Below are positions 35,640 to 47,690 of a DNA stretch of 48,115 nt, piece after piece. The translations under genes were made by a program, and so were the position numbers. The notes beneath the pieces are model-generated. The model worked only from the letters and a program-made list of their open reading frames with translations, was not told the origin of the DNA and made no database searches. This DNA is from Paramecium octaurelia (lineage: Eukaryota; Ciliophora; Oligohymenophorea; Peniculida; Parameciidae). The stretch covers positions 77,416-125,530 of the forward strand of contig CAJJDP010000024.1 in assembly GCA_905182995.1 (NCBI GenBank). The letters run 5' to 3'. Position 1 is the first letter of the stretch, and the number at the start of each line of letters is the position of its first letter.

Positions 35640-37170
35640 TAAGGTGAATAGCGAAAATATGAAAAAAAGATTGGAATATGGACTGCAATTTGGAAGGGCT
35701 AAACTTTAGAGTCAGTTAATGAATGGAATGTAAAATTTGTTTACAATTACTATACTCTAGTGATGGAAAGTAGTTGGGCTGTGTGCTGAAATATTCAATA
35801 ATTATTGGAGCTAAGTTGAAGGAAAATATTTAAATTGAAGCATAGATTATGTATTTGGAGAATACTATAATGATTAAAGGGAGGGTGTTTGGAAGTTCAT
35901 TAATTAAGATAAAGTGTTGTATGAATGAAATTATTTTAGTAATGGGGGGCTTATATAAATAAGGTTTAAAGAATGGAAAATGGATAGATTTGAATGACAA
36001 CTTCTGGAAGTATTTAATTTATTTTTAATTAATTAGTTTGATTTAAATCATATATTATGGTGAATATAAGAATGGTAAAAAGATTGGGTTATGAGATATA
36101 TTGTGTAAGTGTGAAGACTTGCATTGCAAAATCATGTAAAACATAATGATATTTAATTATTTTAGTGATGGAGGATAATATGATGAGAATGGAGAAAATA
36201 ACGGTAGATGGATATATTTGAATATTCTGGAAGTAATTAATAGAAATTATTTTAATTAATTAGAAAAGGAGAAGTTATTTATCAAGGTTAATGTAAAAAT
36301 GAGAAAAAGGTCGGTCAATTGGACATCTATTCTAGATGCAGTTAAAGTTAGCCATTTGATAGGAAGTACTATTTATCCAATAAATTTATTAGTGGCGGTG
36401 GTTATTATGCTGGACAAGAATGATAAAAACATGGTTATATGGTAGAATTAAGTAATAGTTTTTATAGGTATTGTGATATTATCTTATAAGTGATTGCGAG
36501 ATATATTTTAGGGAGATTATAACAAACTAAAAACGGTTTCTAAATGGAATTTTCTTTATAGATTCAATAATGCACCATTTCAATAGATCTAATTTCATAA
36601 ATTGTAATCAATTGTTAGTGGTGGCGGTTCTTAGGATCAAGAAGGGGTTGAAAATGGAGGATGGGTAGAGTTGAGTCTGAATTTTGGAAGTATATTTGTG
36701 ATGCATCCTTTACCTAAGAAAATACGAAATTAGATATAATGTGGAATACAAAAGAGATGTTAAAATATGTCTATATGTGTATATGTATAATTCTTTAACT
36801 AGCGACTGGGGGTCTTATTTGTAAGGATAGAAGGATGGCAAATTGGTGTAAATAAGCTATAAGTTTTATGAGTATAACTTTACCCTACTCAATACTTTTT
36901 TAGTTTTAGTTAAGTGACATATATAGGAAATTATAGTTTTTTTTTAGTAGAAAATAGGGACATTTTATAATGACTAATATATGTAATATTTAGTCTATTA
37001 TATATCTCTATTAGTGGTGAAGAGTCATATGATATAATGTAAAACTTCCCTTGCTATTTTTATTTTTAATGGAGGTGGGGAATATGACGATATAGGTTAT
37101 TCAATTGGTGAATGGTTCGAAAATCATTTTTGCGAGTATCTGAAGGCGAATTTATATTTTTACTGAAAGT
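35640..37170 (+). pseudogene. Decayed GGG/MORN-like repeat gene
   Basis: This is a relic of the family represented intact at 19968-21652. Recognisable pieces in changing frames are YEKKIGIWTAIWKGQTLES (about 35658), GEYYNDQREGVWKFINQDK (about 35858), GLYKQGLKNGKWIDLNDNF (about 35950), YYGEYKNGKKIG (about 36055), GGQYDENGENNGRWIYLN (about 36173), GGSQDQEGVENGGWVELSL (about 36624) and GSYLQGQKDGKLVQISYKFY (about 36810). Former introns survive as GT...AG stretches before several units, for example about 35731-35760. Many TGA codons and phase changes show that it is no longer translated as one protein. The decay is graded: the first units are better preserved than the last. Confidence 0.68.
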
Positions 37171-38177
37171 TAGGTCATTTATACAGGAAATTAAAGAATG
37201 GAAAAAAGTAGGTATATGGAATAATAAATTTAGATAAACCTAAAGTAATATATGGAAATTAATTTAATATTAATTTATTGGATTGAAATTAGATATGGAT
37301 ATGAACAAAATACTTTAAAATACATATTTTTCATATAAAATTTAGAAATTTCTTACTGAAAATGATAAAGAATAATTATTAAACAGGATGTATCTATTTT
37401 ATATTTACCTATATATCTAATAAGTTTAAAATAGTCATCATATACAAATTGTTCTTAAAAGCCAACACCATTCTATTGAATAGAGTATGTTATTATTGTT
37501 TTTTTAGAAAATATTACACTTTCAATTTAACATAAATTTGGTATACCTTTTAGAAATTAATCCTGATTGAATAGAATAATCTAAAATTTTCTATGTAGGT
37601 ATAATTTCTTTGGTGATTTTATTAAGGATTAGATTGAAAATTATCCTTTCCTAAATCAATGTTTAGTAACCTTTATAACCATATTTAAGAACTTAAAATA
37701 TTCATTGTATTTTCAAATTAGATCTAATTTATTTTTGTATTAAACGGATGAAATAAGCATTAATAATTGATGTTATAATAACCTAATGAAATAGTTGATA
37801 ACAAAATTTGTCTTTGTATGTTTAGTAATTAACCGAAAAACATAGAACACGAATAATGTTTTAATGAGTATATTTTCGCATCAGAATAACTTTTCTTTTG
37901 ACTATTGTAGATTGTAAAGTATGAATTATTCAATTAAAATTGCAAGAATAAAATAAATGGACCAAAGAAAATGGATTATAAGATGAAAAAAATATGATGT
38001 CTGATTATTGATGAGAATTGCTTGAACACTCATTTTTGAATTACTATTTTCTTAGAAAAAGATTATTGCCTTAAATACTTAAAATAGCATTTAATAATTT
38101 CACTCCATCATTATATAGTATTCTATAAATAAATATATTTAATTTATTGAACATTGTTAGAATAAATTATATATATA
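37171..38177. other. Spacer, no gene seen
   Basis: This AT-rich stretch has no convincing frame. Short islands may be further decayed repeat units, but none is recognisable. Confidence 0.45.
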
Positions 38178-39287
38178 ATGAATCAATTAAATCTTCCAAA
38201 TATAATAGCAGAATAACAGTAAACAGGTCTTTAAAATGAATCATACCAAGAAGATCTAAAACAATAAAATCTTTGGGGTTTTGGTTAGTCATAAGAAAAC
38301 AATGTTTTCAAAAAGAATGATTTCTAATCAACAATTAATTTTGAACTCGTCCTATAATATTATATTGGAGAAAATTGCTACGCTATGGATTTTGATACGT
38401 CCTTATCATTGATAATAATTGGAGATAGAAATGGATTTATACAATTATTTAAATTTCAATCGAACAAGTTGAAAAAACAAAAAATAGTCAAAGGTCACAG
38501 ATAAGTAATTTGCATAGTAGTTTTAAAACATTCAAACTAATTCATATCAAGTGGAGATAAAATCATTAAAATCTGGTCATTTCAAGGCACCTATCTAAGA
38601 CATTTGTAATATTTATCTGGTCATTCAAGACCTGTTAGATGTATACTTGTAAGTCATCATGAAGATCTAATTGTATCTGGAGGAAATGATTGTTATATTA
38701 AATTTTGGATTAGAAAAGATAATATTTGCAATTTTGACTAATAATTATTAGAACACGAAAATTGGATTTGTGGAATGAGTTTAAATGAATCATAAAATTA
38801 ATTGATTTCGACAGCTTGGGAAGAACCTTTAATAAAAATAAGCCAATAATAGCCTTGTAAGACATGGATTGTTATTTAAACAATTTAAATTGATATATGG
38901 GGTGCAAGGATCTGTTTTCTAAATAATGAAATGTTTTCATTCTAACCTTTTAATGGTTAATCTATGCAACTATATTAATTTTAATCTTAGAGTAAAGTAT
39001 ATACTATATCCAAAACTTTAGATGTGTAATAAAGTAAATTGGGTTGTACTAACTTATTCCCATCGTAATTTATTAAAGAAAAATAGATTTTAGTAAAAAA
39101 AAATGGATAATGTGTTAATATCATTTCCATAAAAAATAATAATGATTGTATTTTATAACAATAACTGGAGTTTGACCATTATTGTGTAAATGGGAGTATT
39201 AGTCATGATGGCTAATATTTGATCACATGGGACTTGAGTTCAAGTTAAATATAAATAAGGTAATTGCTAAATTATTAAAAAAAATGA
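38178..39287 (+). CDS. WD40-repeat protein, intact and intronless (369 aa)
   Basis: ATG 38178 (MNQLNLPNIIAEQQQTGLQ) to TGA 39285-39287 is a single frame of 370 codons containing many TAA/TAG Gln codons. Blades include CYAMDFDTSLSLIIIGDRN then GFIQLFKF; VVLKHSNQFISSGDKIIKIW; HSRPVRCILVSHHEDLIVSG then NDCYIKFW; NWICGMSLNESQNQLISTAW; and a final HDGQYLITWDLSSSQIQIR. The GH...W spacing is classic for WD40. It is a paralogue of the 34238 gene: both end in a blade with YLITWD followed by a short basic tail with KKK. It ends 174 bp from the convergent zinc-finger gene. The product is a propeller scaffold with unknown partner. Confidence 0.88.
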
Positions 39288-39461
39288 TTAATATTTATAA
39301 ATTTGAAAAAACTTATTTATATCAACCTTAAATAGTTAAAAAACTTTTATAGATAATAAATACCTAATTTAATTTAGAAATTATAAATCAAATTAGATAC
39401 AGAATTTATTTATGTTCATCTAATTGGATCTTTTCTTAGTCATGTAGGTCTAACAAACATT

Positions 39462-40727
39462 TCAATAATTATCTATAATTTAAAATGGCTTGAGAGTGTT
39501 GACTTTATACTAACCCCCAAACTTTTTCTATATCAAATACATCAAGACGCACCTTATAAATATATTATTTAATACTTGATCATAATAATCTCTTAGGACT
39601 TTATGAACTTCCTTTAATTGATTTCTATGTATTAATTCAAAATGGGCTTGTTATAAAATAAGATTAAATTGATTATTTGCCCTAGTTGGATCAAGGAAGT
39701 TAATATCTTCATCATCACTTTCTATGTTGCTTTCTTATTTAGAAGGTCCTTTAATTATGATCTCAGATTTTATGTCTTAATTCTCTAAAGAGTAATTTTT
39801 TTAATTATTTAGATCCTAATTTTTGATTAGAACAGATTTCTCCTTTATAGATTCAGCCATTAATTCCTATTTTAATTCTTATTTTTATAAGTTATGAGGT
39901 GATGATTCTTAAGCTTAAATATTATCATCATTTTGTACGACTGACATCCCTAAATCTTGGATTGGATTCTACATTTGCTCTTCATTTTTTCTTAAATCAA
40001 TCGATATTAAATTAGAATCTTTTTAACATACCTCCTGATGACTTGAAAGTAAAATATCATTCTATTTGAGTGGGTGGCATTATTTATTAGAAGTAAGCTC
40101 ACAAATTTCTTCAGAACCCTCTAAAGCGTTATACTCTAGGGTAGATTTAAATTCAGAAGTAATTTCTGTTTCTTTTAGACTTTGCATTCCTAATTATTTT
40201 GTAAATCTTTCATGTTATGGCCAGTCCCATTTTAGCCTTAATTCAGATCTGTTTTAAAGAGCCAGCATACTTAGAATGATGTTGTTCTCCTCTCCTTTAA
40301 TTATAAATTAATCATCCTAAGCTAATAATTATTATTAATAATTACTTGAATCAACTAACTCATTTTTATCGTCTGATACAAACTCAGGATTATGTTGAAT
40401 CTCATTTTATAATTTATTTGATTTTGATTATTCTTCTTCTTTTGACCCATTTTCAGTTTTATTCTAAGTTTACGCATCTAAACTATTTTGTTGGATTTTT
40501 GAATTCAGGATATTTCTTATTGCTCTTTTCTATTTTTTATCTTGTTCCTTTAGTTAACTTCTACTGAACCCTGTCCTTTTCTTCATTTTGTCATATTCAC
40601 TAAAAAAACAGGACGAATTGTGATGAATCATTTTGAGCTAGCTATCACATTCAAATTAGCAGTAGTTACATCGATAGCTGTCATCCTTTTATTTCTTCAC
40701 AATACCCAAAGACTTTAAGTTATTCAT
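39462..40727 (-). CDS. Gln-rich protein with an N-terminal C2HC zinc finger (421 aa)
   Basis: ATG 40727 (MNNLKSLGIVKKQKDDSYR) to TGA 39464-39462 is an uninterrupted frame of 422 codons. Residues about 20-40 read CNYCQFECDSQLKMIHHNSSC, fitting C-x2-C-x12-H-x3-C, a C2HC variant of the classical zinc finger, with an extra Cys. The long middle is hydrophilic, rich in Gln, Asn, Ser, Glu and Lys, and probably disordered (for example KEEEQSKSNKLQNEIQHN). A more ordered C-terminus follows the acidic run ESDDEDINFLDPTRANN with LQQAHFELIHRNQLKEVHKV, then LRDYYDQVLNNIF, ending KPFQIIDNY. This suggests a nucleic-acid-binding or chromatin protein, but the family is not recognised. It is divergent from the B-box/SPRY gene, with a 1-kb spacer. 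Confidence 0.78.
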
Positions 40728-41744
40728 TTATTAATTCCTAAAGCCTTTTAAAATTTTGGTTTTGTTTCATAATTCTTATTTATATAATGTGATGAATATT
40801 AAAATGAGAAATATAATTCTAATTCAAATAAACTTTAAGTTATAATTATTCTTTGATATTTGAAGAAATTAATGAAGGCACATTATTAAGGTTAGTAATG
40901 TAATAACAAAAATGATAAGATATTTTGAAATAATTGAACCATTTTAGAATTATTAATTGAATAAGAAATCCATTTTTTTTTTTACCGTTTTCATTGACAT
41001 AAATCCCTTTCAATTTGTATTATGACACACTAAGTATTTCAATAAATCATTGTAAATAGAAATTTCAATATAAAATTACAAATTTTTACTAAATTTTTTG
41101 GATATACAGAAAATTTAATCAACTCTTTATTCCTAATTTGAACAATTGAAGAAAATATTTGGCAACTCTAAATATGAATTATTTTATATCCCAAAATCAA
41201 AATACATGAATTATCTTATTGCATCTGCCAAAAAGTGATGATACTTTAGAAGTAATTATGGAATGTAATGAATTAGGTGGGGATGGCTTATCAATTATAA
41301 TAACCATTAAACAAGTTTTATCAAAGGGAATTATAAATTTATTTACTAATACAGAGTTTTAAGTCCCTTAAATAAGATATCTTATGACATATTTTACAAG
41401 TAGAAAAATAAACTATTTCATAATATAGTAATTTTTCATGAGAAATCAATATAGATTGAGAAAATAATAGAAAAAATTAATATCTTCTAACTGTTCAAAA
41501 CATTGAATAATTCATTGTTTTTAAATATCACTTTTCATCTCCATTAGAAAAATATATAATTCTAATCTTACTTCATTCAGAATTAGAGGAACATATTGAA
41601 AATTACAATTAGAGAATCGAATTATTATCTACTTTCACAAATAGGTTAATCAATGGAAATTCCATTAAATTGTAAAAATTATTGATAGTTTATACTTTAA
41701 ATTCAATTATTGATTATTGAATATTTTAATAAAATTAATAATAA
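40728..41744. other. Divergent spacer with one doubtful ORF
   Basis: The spacer lies between two divergent genes. A plus-strand frame at about 41230-41510 reads KSDDTLEVIMECNELGGDGL then SIIITIKQVLSKGIINLF. It is protein-like and has an amphipathic pattern, but has no in-phase ATG and degrades after 50 residues. Otherwise there is nothing. Confidence 0.35.
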
Positions 41745-42774
41745 ATGAATTTTGGAAACCAATATTGTCAAAGAATCGATCATTTCAAAAACCCCTTAAT
41801 TGGAGTTTGTACATATAGAAACTGCTAAAACCAATAACTTTGCTGTTAATTATGTCTTGTAATTCACAAAGACCATGCTGAAAGTTTAATACAATTTGAT
41901 TGGGTTAGAAGTTAGATGGCTTTAGGTATACAAATTATAAAGGAAATACAGTTTAATATTTAAGAATGCCATTAAGTTATAAATATTTTAAGTAGCTTTA
42001 TTAAGCCTGCTGAGGACTGCATTTTTAATAATTTATAAGAATTTTAGATTTATAATTTGGATCTATAAATTGGTTAATTCAGGAGATTAGGATTGGTTTC
42101 GGATACTTTATTACCATAATTGAGTGAATTAATAAAATTATTAAGACTGATGGGAAAAGAATGGGAAAATTTATAGAAGAGGCATAGTTTTAATGTAGAA
42201 GATGATATCGGGGTCTAAAAGAAAATAGAACAAACTAAATTGATATAAAAGTAAATTTATGATCAATAGGGATCATTTTCAACCCTAATAAATAAGAATA
42301 ATTAATTTTTAGTTAGATTTGAAGGGAATTTATAATGTCGATATGTGGATATTTAACAAAATGGAAGAATTGTATAAGGCTAAGGTTTATTTTTTGGAAA
42401 TTAAATGATTCCAAAGATTGGGATGACAAAATTTGCATTAAAAATATTGGATGTTAAGTCTTTTGTAAATATTGGTATAGGCAATAAAGACGTGATTATC
42501 AGAACAAATTACACTCCTAACCTAAAATTTATTGGACATGGGTAAATAATCTATCTAATTTAGAACCTACTTAATAAGCAATCAAGGCTACAATTATTCC
42601 CACTAATCAAAGAACTAGAATGATGTTTAGTAATCGTTTACCTTCGCTAAATATGACATTATACTAATAGAAATAGACATGAATATTAAATCAATATTAT
42701 GGACCAAAAAGTCAACCCTTCAAGAATTTGTAAATTTATGTATTTTATCATTAGTAATTGCAAATAAATAATGA
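41745..42774 (+). CDS. B-box-like zinc finger plus SPRY-domain protein, intact (335 aa)
   Basis: ATG 41745 (MNFGNQYCQRIDHFKNPLI) to TGA 42772-42774 with a 22-nt intron at 42542-42563; exons of 797 and 211 nt give exactly 336 codons. Residues 8-50 are a Cys/His cluster (YCQRIDHF, GVCTYRNCQNQQLCCQLC, IHKDHAES). Residues about 70-165 are helical, probably coiled coil (QLSELIKLLRLMGKEWENLQ). The C-terminal 150 residues fit a SPRY/B30.2 fold: RYVDIQQNGRIVQGQGL, KFALKILDVKSFVNIGIGN, then GHGTYLISNQGYNYSH, and DIILIEIDMNIKSILW. The intron falls inside the GHG motif and its removal fuses the two halves of the domain. The layout recalls TRIM-like proteins without the RING, in which SPRY binds targets; no function can be given here. 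Confidence 0.85.
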
Positions 42775-42872
42775 ATAAGATTTTTACCCATTGATTATAA
42801 TACACGGAAAGGTTGAAGTTTTAGATCACTTTTGATTTAAAAATAAATTAAATCTTATTTTTCATACCTTTT

Positions 42873-43441
42873 TCATAATTAATAATTTTTTTATTCAATT
42901 TAATACTAACTTAATTGCCATTACTCATAACTTAACTTGGTGTATAATTAATCTATTTGATTTTGCAAGTTTCCTCTTTAATCTTTCAATTCTTAATTCT
43001 TCTGATCTTAACTAATGATAAGAGTACCTAATATATTAATGGAAATTTGTGAATGTGCTGTAATGTACAATTTCTCTAATGAATTGGAGATATTTTATTA
43101 TATAGAAGGACCAGTTTATTGAAATTTGTTGAGAGAAAACAATTAGAATTATTATTTACCATATCCAAAACCAATTCTAATAGGAAATTTGTTATTGATG
43201 TTGGGAATCCACAAATCCTTTTATAACTACGATTATATAACAATTAAAACTTAAAGAATGTCTTTTTATTTGAGTTGCAGTTGCTGGGCAAATATAAAAA
43301 TATGTGGTAGGATAAATGCTTAGAATAAATTATGGATTTTATTTTAATTGAAGGATAATGATATCCACTACAATTTTCAATATATATTAAATGTTTTTCT
43401 AAAGCTAATCTAAATGTAGTTAAATTTTCCTTTTGTTGCAT
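42873..43441 (-). CDS. Small coiled-coil protein with an unexplained frame change
   Basis: ATG 43441 (MQQKENLTTFRLALEKHLI) begins a frame that is persuasive for about 40 codons. The end of the gene is persuasive in another frame: FPIRIGFGYGKQQFQLFSL, then SIQQNISNSLEKLYITAHS, then a coiled coil (QKNQELKDQRGNLQNQIDQL) to TGA 42875-42873. The interval is 569 nt, two more than a multiple of three, so an intron of that residue or a frameshift is needed between about 43330 and 43190. No convincing GT...AG pair of the right length was found. The gene is convergent with the SPRY gene, 98 bp apart. No family is recognised. Confidence 0.5.
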
Positions 43442-44000
43442 ATTGTTATCCTTAGGTATTTGTTTTTGGTTACAATAGGGAAACTTGGATATTTAACTGT
43501 TAAGTTTATACATGATTTTAATTAAAGAAGATACCACCCTGTATTTCGATATTTAGAGGTTATGTTTCAAAGGCAGCTCTGAAATTTGATGAAGAAAAAT
43601 CTATATTTTAAAATATCTAACAAAAAATACAATATCATCAGCAAATTGGTAGTTACCATATCCATATGAAATAGATTATTTTAGATAACTTATGAAAATC
43701 TTCTAAAGGGGGCAATGAGAGTAAGTGAGTTATTATCCTTTCGATATTAGAATAAGTTATTCTCGGCGTTTGTTCTTATCTGCATCTCTAAACTATAATC
43801 TATTTGAGTGATCGATAAAATCAGAATATTTTTACTTGAATTAACGGAAGAAGGCTATTCATTTTTATTCAAAGTCATTGATAAAGCCTGAAACCAATGT
43901 AAAGATTCCCTTTATGCTTCAAAGAAAAGGATTAAAAAATAATATCTGAGAGAAATTATTGGAAAAAGTACTATGACTTAACTGGTTTAGTGTGATATAA
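43442..44000. other. Coding-like fragments, unassigned
   Basis: Plus-strand frames give RGYVSKAALKFDEEKSIFQN then QQKIQYHQQIGSYHIHMK (about 43555-43690), and KAIHFYSKSLIKPETNVKI then PFMLQRKGLKNN (about 43850-43940). They are separated by TGA codons and phase changes. They may belong with the ORFs that follow after 44001. Confidence 0.3.
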
Positions 44001-44880
44001 TAGAAAGTTTTAAAATTCTATCTGACCTATAAAGAGAGGATAAAGAAACTTTTTTAATAGAAATTTTATAGTTAATATACCCAAAATGAATATATTAATG
44101 ATTAAAAAGATAAGGAACAGGAGGAAGAGTTAAGTTATTTTTCAATTAAAATGGTCTATAGTTGCAAAGTAGTGGTTATTGAAATTCCAATGGTTCTATT
44201 TCATTCGATACTGCATTTTCAACTAAAACATGAAGATTTACAGTTGCTCCTTATTAAGTTTTATTAAACATTACTTTTTTTATTTCCAAATTTGGAAAAG
44301 TTACAATGTATCCAGCCACCATTTCAAAAATTGGAAAAGTCACTTAAATCAAAAAGAAAAAATATTCTAAATCTGAGATGAAAGAGCAAAGATCAATTAG
44401 AAAATATCAACAGTTATTAATCAAGAATATTTAAATTATATTGAGAACAAAACCATATTCAATGTAAAATGGTTTAATCAAAAATTATTATTTCCTAAAT
44501 TCAGGATGAAGAATTCTAAATTGACCTAATGTAGATTTATAGAAAGATAAAGTTTATGATTTCTACAGCTTTTCTTACTCGTTATTACACAAGAATTTGA
44601 AGGTGTAAAGAGTTATTCACGACATAAAAAACGTAGAAAGCTTTGGGATAAGATATTAATCATTTTTTCTGGTCGTTGCTTGAAATTCAATTCCCTATTA
44701 AATGATTAATCTATTGATTAAATATGATGGAGAAGAAGAAAATCAATTCTCTGAATTAGAAATAACTTAATAGTACAGACAGAAAGAGCTAAAAGGAAGA
44801 GGCGTGAACATTGAAATTTTTTTTCAAAAACAACCATTAATTAAGAATATCATATAAGATTTCTGCATCGTCACACTATA
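44001..44880 (+). pseudogene. Unidentified coding remnants (copied at 45433-46312)
   Basis: A plus-strand Gln-code frame starts with KFYLTYKERIKKLFQQKFYS, then QYTQNEYINDQKDKEQEEE, and continues open for about 125 codons through hydrophobic sequence to a TGA near 44381. Later blocks in other frames include KDKVYDFYSFSYSLLHKNLK (about 44550) and DGEEENQFSELEITQQYRQK (about 44730). It looks like a broken gene. The charged N-terminal block is the most convincing part. No family is recognised. Confidence 0.33.
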
Positions 44881-46863
44881 TAGGTTATATTCTTGACTAA
44901 ATGTTTGTGATTCATATCATTCTATGAAAAATTATTTATGTTCTAGGCTTATCTGATTGAACTTCTTTTAGACAACAATTTTTCCATTTTTCCTATGTAT
45001 TATTTTTCATGTACGTTGTAACTACTGTTTTCATTTACTCATAAATGAGAATCTCCTTTGGGGGTTTTTCACAAGTTAATAAGATCAATTCAGGATTTTT
45101 TTATAAATTTGTGTTTGCGGGAAAGAGGGTGTTTTCGGACGTAAATTAGCCGGTTAATACGCAATTTAATAACAAAACTATTTCATAATAATTTATTATC
45201 CAATGCGATTGGAGAAGCTGTTCTCAACACAGATTATTTGTCAACCATTAAAACAAATAAATGCAAAATTTTCACTACACCGAAAATAAATTCTAGCGAA
45301 GGGTAGTAAAAATAAAGTAATGGTAAAAATGGTTTTGTTTAAAACCCCAATCTTTCCAAAAGACTTGTTCATTGAAATTCAATTTCTGAAAATTACACCT
45401 ATATATTTCTACAATTTTTCTTCAAATTTAANTAGAAAGTTTTAAAATTCTATCTGACCTATAAAGAGAGGATAAAGAAACTTTTTTAATAGAAATTTTA
45501 TAGTTAATATACCCAAAATGAATATATTAATGATTAAAAAGATAAGGAACAGGAGGAAGAGTTAAGTTATTTTTCAATTAAAATGGTCTATAGTTGCAAA
45601 GTAGTGGTTATTGAAATTCCAATGGTTCTATTTCATTCGATACTGCATTTTCAACTAAAACATGAAGATTTACAGTTGCTCCTTATTAAGTTTTATTAAA
45701 CATTACTTTTTTTATTTCCAAATTTGGAAAAGTTACAATGTATCCAGCCACCATTTCAAAAATTGGAAAAGTCACTTAAATCAAAAAGAAAAAATATTCT
45801 AAATCTGAGATGAAAGAGCAAAGATCAATTAGAAAATATCAACAGTTATTAATCAAGAATATTTAAATTATATTGAGAACAAAACCATATTCAATGTAAA
45901 ATGGTTTAATCAAAAATTATTATTTCCTAAATTCAGGATGAAGAATTCTAAATTGACCTAATGTAGATTTATAGAAAGATAAAGTTTATGATTTCTACAG
46001 CTTTTCTTACTCGTTATTACACAAGAATTTGAAGGTGTAAAGAGTTATTCACGACATAAAAAACGTAGAAAGCTTTGGGATAAGATATTAATCATTTTTT
46101 CTGGTCGTTGCTTGAAATTCAATTCCCTATTAAATGATTAATCTATTGATTAAATATGATGGAGAAGAAGAAAATCAATTCTCTGAATTAGAAATAACTT
46201 AATAGTACAGACAGAAAGAGCTAAAAGGAAGAGGCGTGAACATTGAAATTTTTTTTCAAAAACAACCATTAATTAAGAATATCATATAAGATTTCTGCAT
46301 CGTCACACTATATAGGTTATATTCTTGACTAAATGTTTGTGATTCATATCATTCTATGAAAAATTATTTATGTTCTAGGCTTATCTGATTGAACTTCTTT
46401 TAGACAACAATTTTTCCATTTTTCCTATGTATTATTTTTCATGTACGTTGTAACTACTGTTTTCATTTACTCATAAATGAGAATCTCCTTTGGGGGTTTT
46501 TCACAAGTTAATAAGATCAATTCAGGATTTTTTTATAAATTTGTGTTTGCGGGAAAGAGGGTGTTTTCGGACGTAAATTAGCCGGTTAATACGCAATTTA
46601 ATAACAAAACTATTTCATAATAATTTATTATCCAATGCGATTGGAGAAGCTGTTCTCAACACAGATTATTTGTCAACCATTAAAACAAATAAATGCAAAA
46701 TTTTCACTACACCGAAAATAAATTCTAGCGAAGGGTAGTAAAAATAAAGTAATGGTAAAAATGGTTTTGTTTAAAACCCCAATCTTTCCAAAAGACTTGT
46801 TCATTGAAATTCAATTTCTGAAAATTACACCTATATATTTCTACAATTTTTCTTCAAATTTAA
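44001..46863. repeat. Identical direct repeat pair F (44001-45431 and 45433-46863) around N45432
   Basis: The two 1431-bp arms are identical with offset 1432 and meet at a single N. As with the other pairs, this looks like an unmerged contig overlap. Confidence 0.93.
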
Positions 46864-47222
46864 CATTCCCTAACAAATATTAAGATTATAAGAATACTTT
46901 ATGTTGTTCTTCCTAAGACTTTATGAGAATTCATTTTACAATAAATGTTGTTGACTGTGAAGGAAATTTTTTCCAAATCCAAACTAATTAACTTTCAATT
47001 AAATAAGTTTGGAATTACTTTAAATTAGGATTTAGTTGTCATAATATCAATTTTCGGATGAAAAACAATTTATTTCGAAGTAAATTATTTAAATTATGTC
47101 ATAGTTGATAAATATTTTATAATATAAGTTAATGGAAACAAGCTCTTTCATGCAAACAGCTGATTCTGAAACTAAAATAATTCCATAATAGTTTGAATAG
47201 AATTGTAGAGGCTGCCTATGGA
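46864..47222. other. Spacer, no firm gene
   Basis: A short frame from ATG 47132 (METSSFMQTADSETKIIPQQ) ends at a TGA after 36 codons. It overlaps the 3' end of longer open frames on both strands and is doubtful. Confidence 0.35.
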
Positions 47223-47690
47223 TCAATCAAAGAAAAGGATGAATAATAATTTATAATCAACGCAATATTGATCATTAAATTAAATTATACATTAATTATT
47301 GAATTTAGCATCAAATTAATTTAAGGTTTGATCTATGGATAAATTTCTATCAATTATTTTGATTCTAATGATCATATAATCTAAGAAATCTTTTTTTAAG
47401 ATTATATTTCGTTTAATGTTCTGGGGAAACTTACTTTATTTTTTTTTTAATATTTTCAGCAATTTATTCCATGCTGTTATATATATTTGGATATTGGAAG
47501 GCATCTAAAACCTCAGGTTAAATGCAATTAATATTATCTTTTCTTTTTAATCCTAAAAAATGATGCTTTGATCATTCGGTTGAGGAATTTTAATTGATTG
47601 GTATTAATTTTCTTAAAGTAAATCTACTACAACTTCTATACTTTAAGCATCACTATCTTCTAAAAAATCTCCTATCTCCTATATTAAACA
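47223..47690 (-). CDS. Possible hypothetical protein (about 150 codons)
   Basis: A minus-strand Gln-code frame is open from about 47690 to TGA 47225-47223. Its start region is convincingly protein-like: EIGDFLEDSDAQSIEVVVDL, then LQENQYQSIKIPQPNDQS and QKEKIILIAFNLRF. The later part is Lys/Ile-rich and less certain. There is no in-frame ATG; a preceding frame at about 47720-47770 (QEQEFKDFLRGVNENFFL) may be its upstream exon, but the joint is unresolved. A competing plus-strand frame covers the same DNA. Confidence 0.38.

Noticed and set aside
40066..40567. Two standard-code plus-strand ORFs
   Set aside because: They lie antisense to the intact 421-aa minus-strand gene read with TAA/TAG as Gln.
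41230..41510. Alba-like domain
   Set aside because: The pattern is only vaguely similar, there is no in-phase start, and the frame degrades quickly.
47132..47597. Plus-strand frame ending at TGA 47595
   Set aside because: It has no clear start in that phase, and the overlapping minus frame has more typical composition at its start region.
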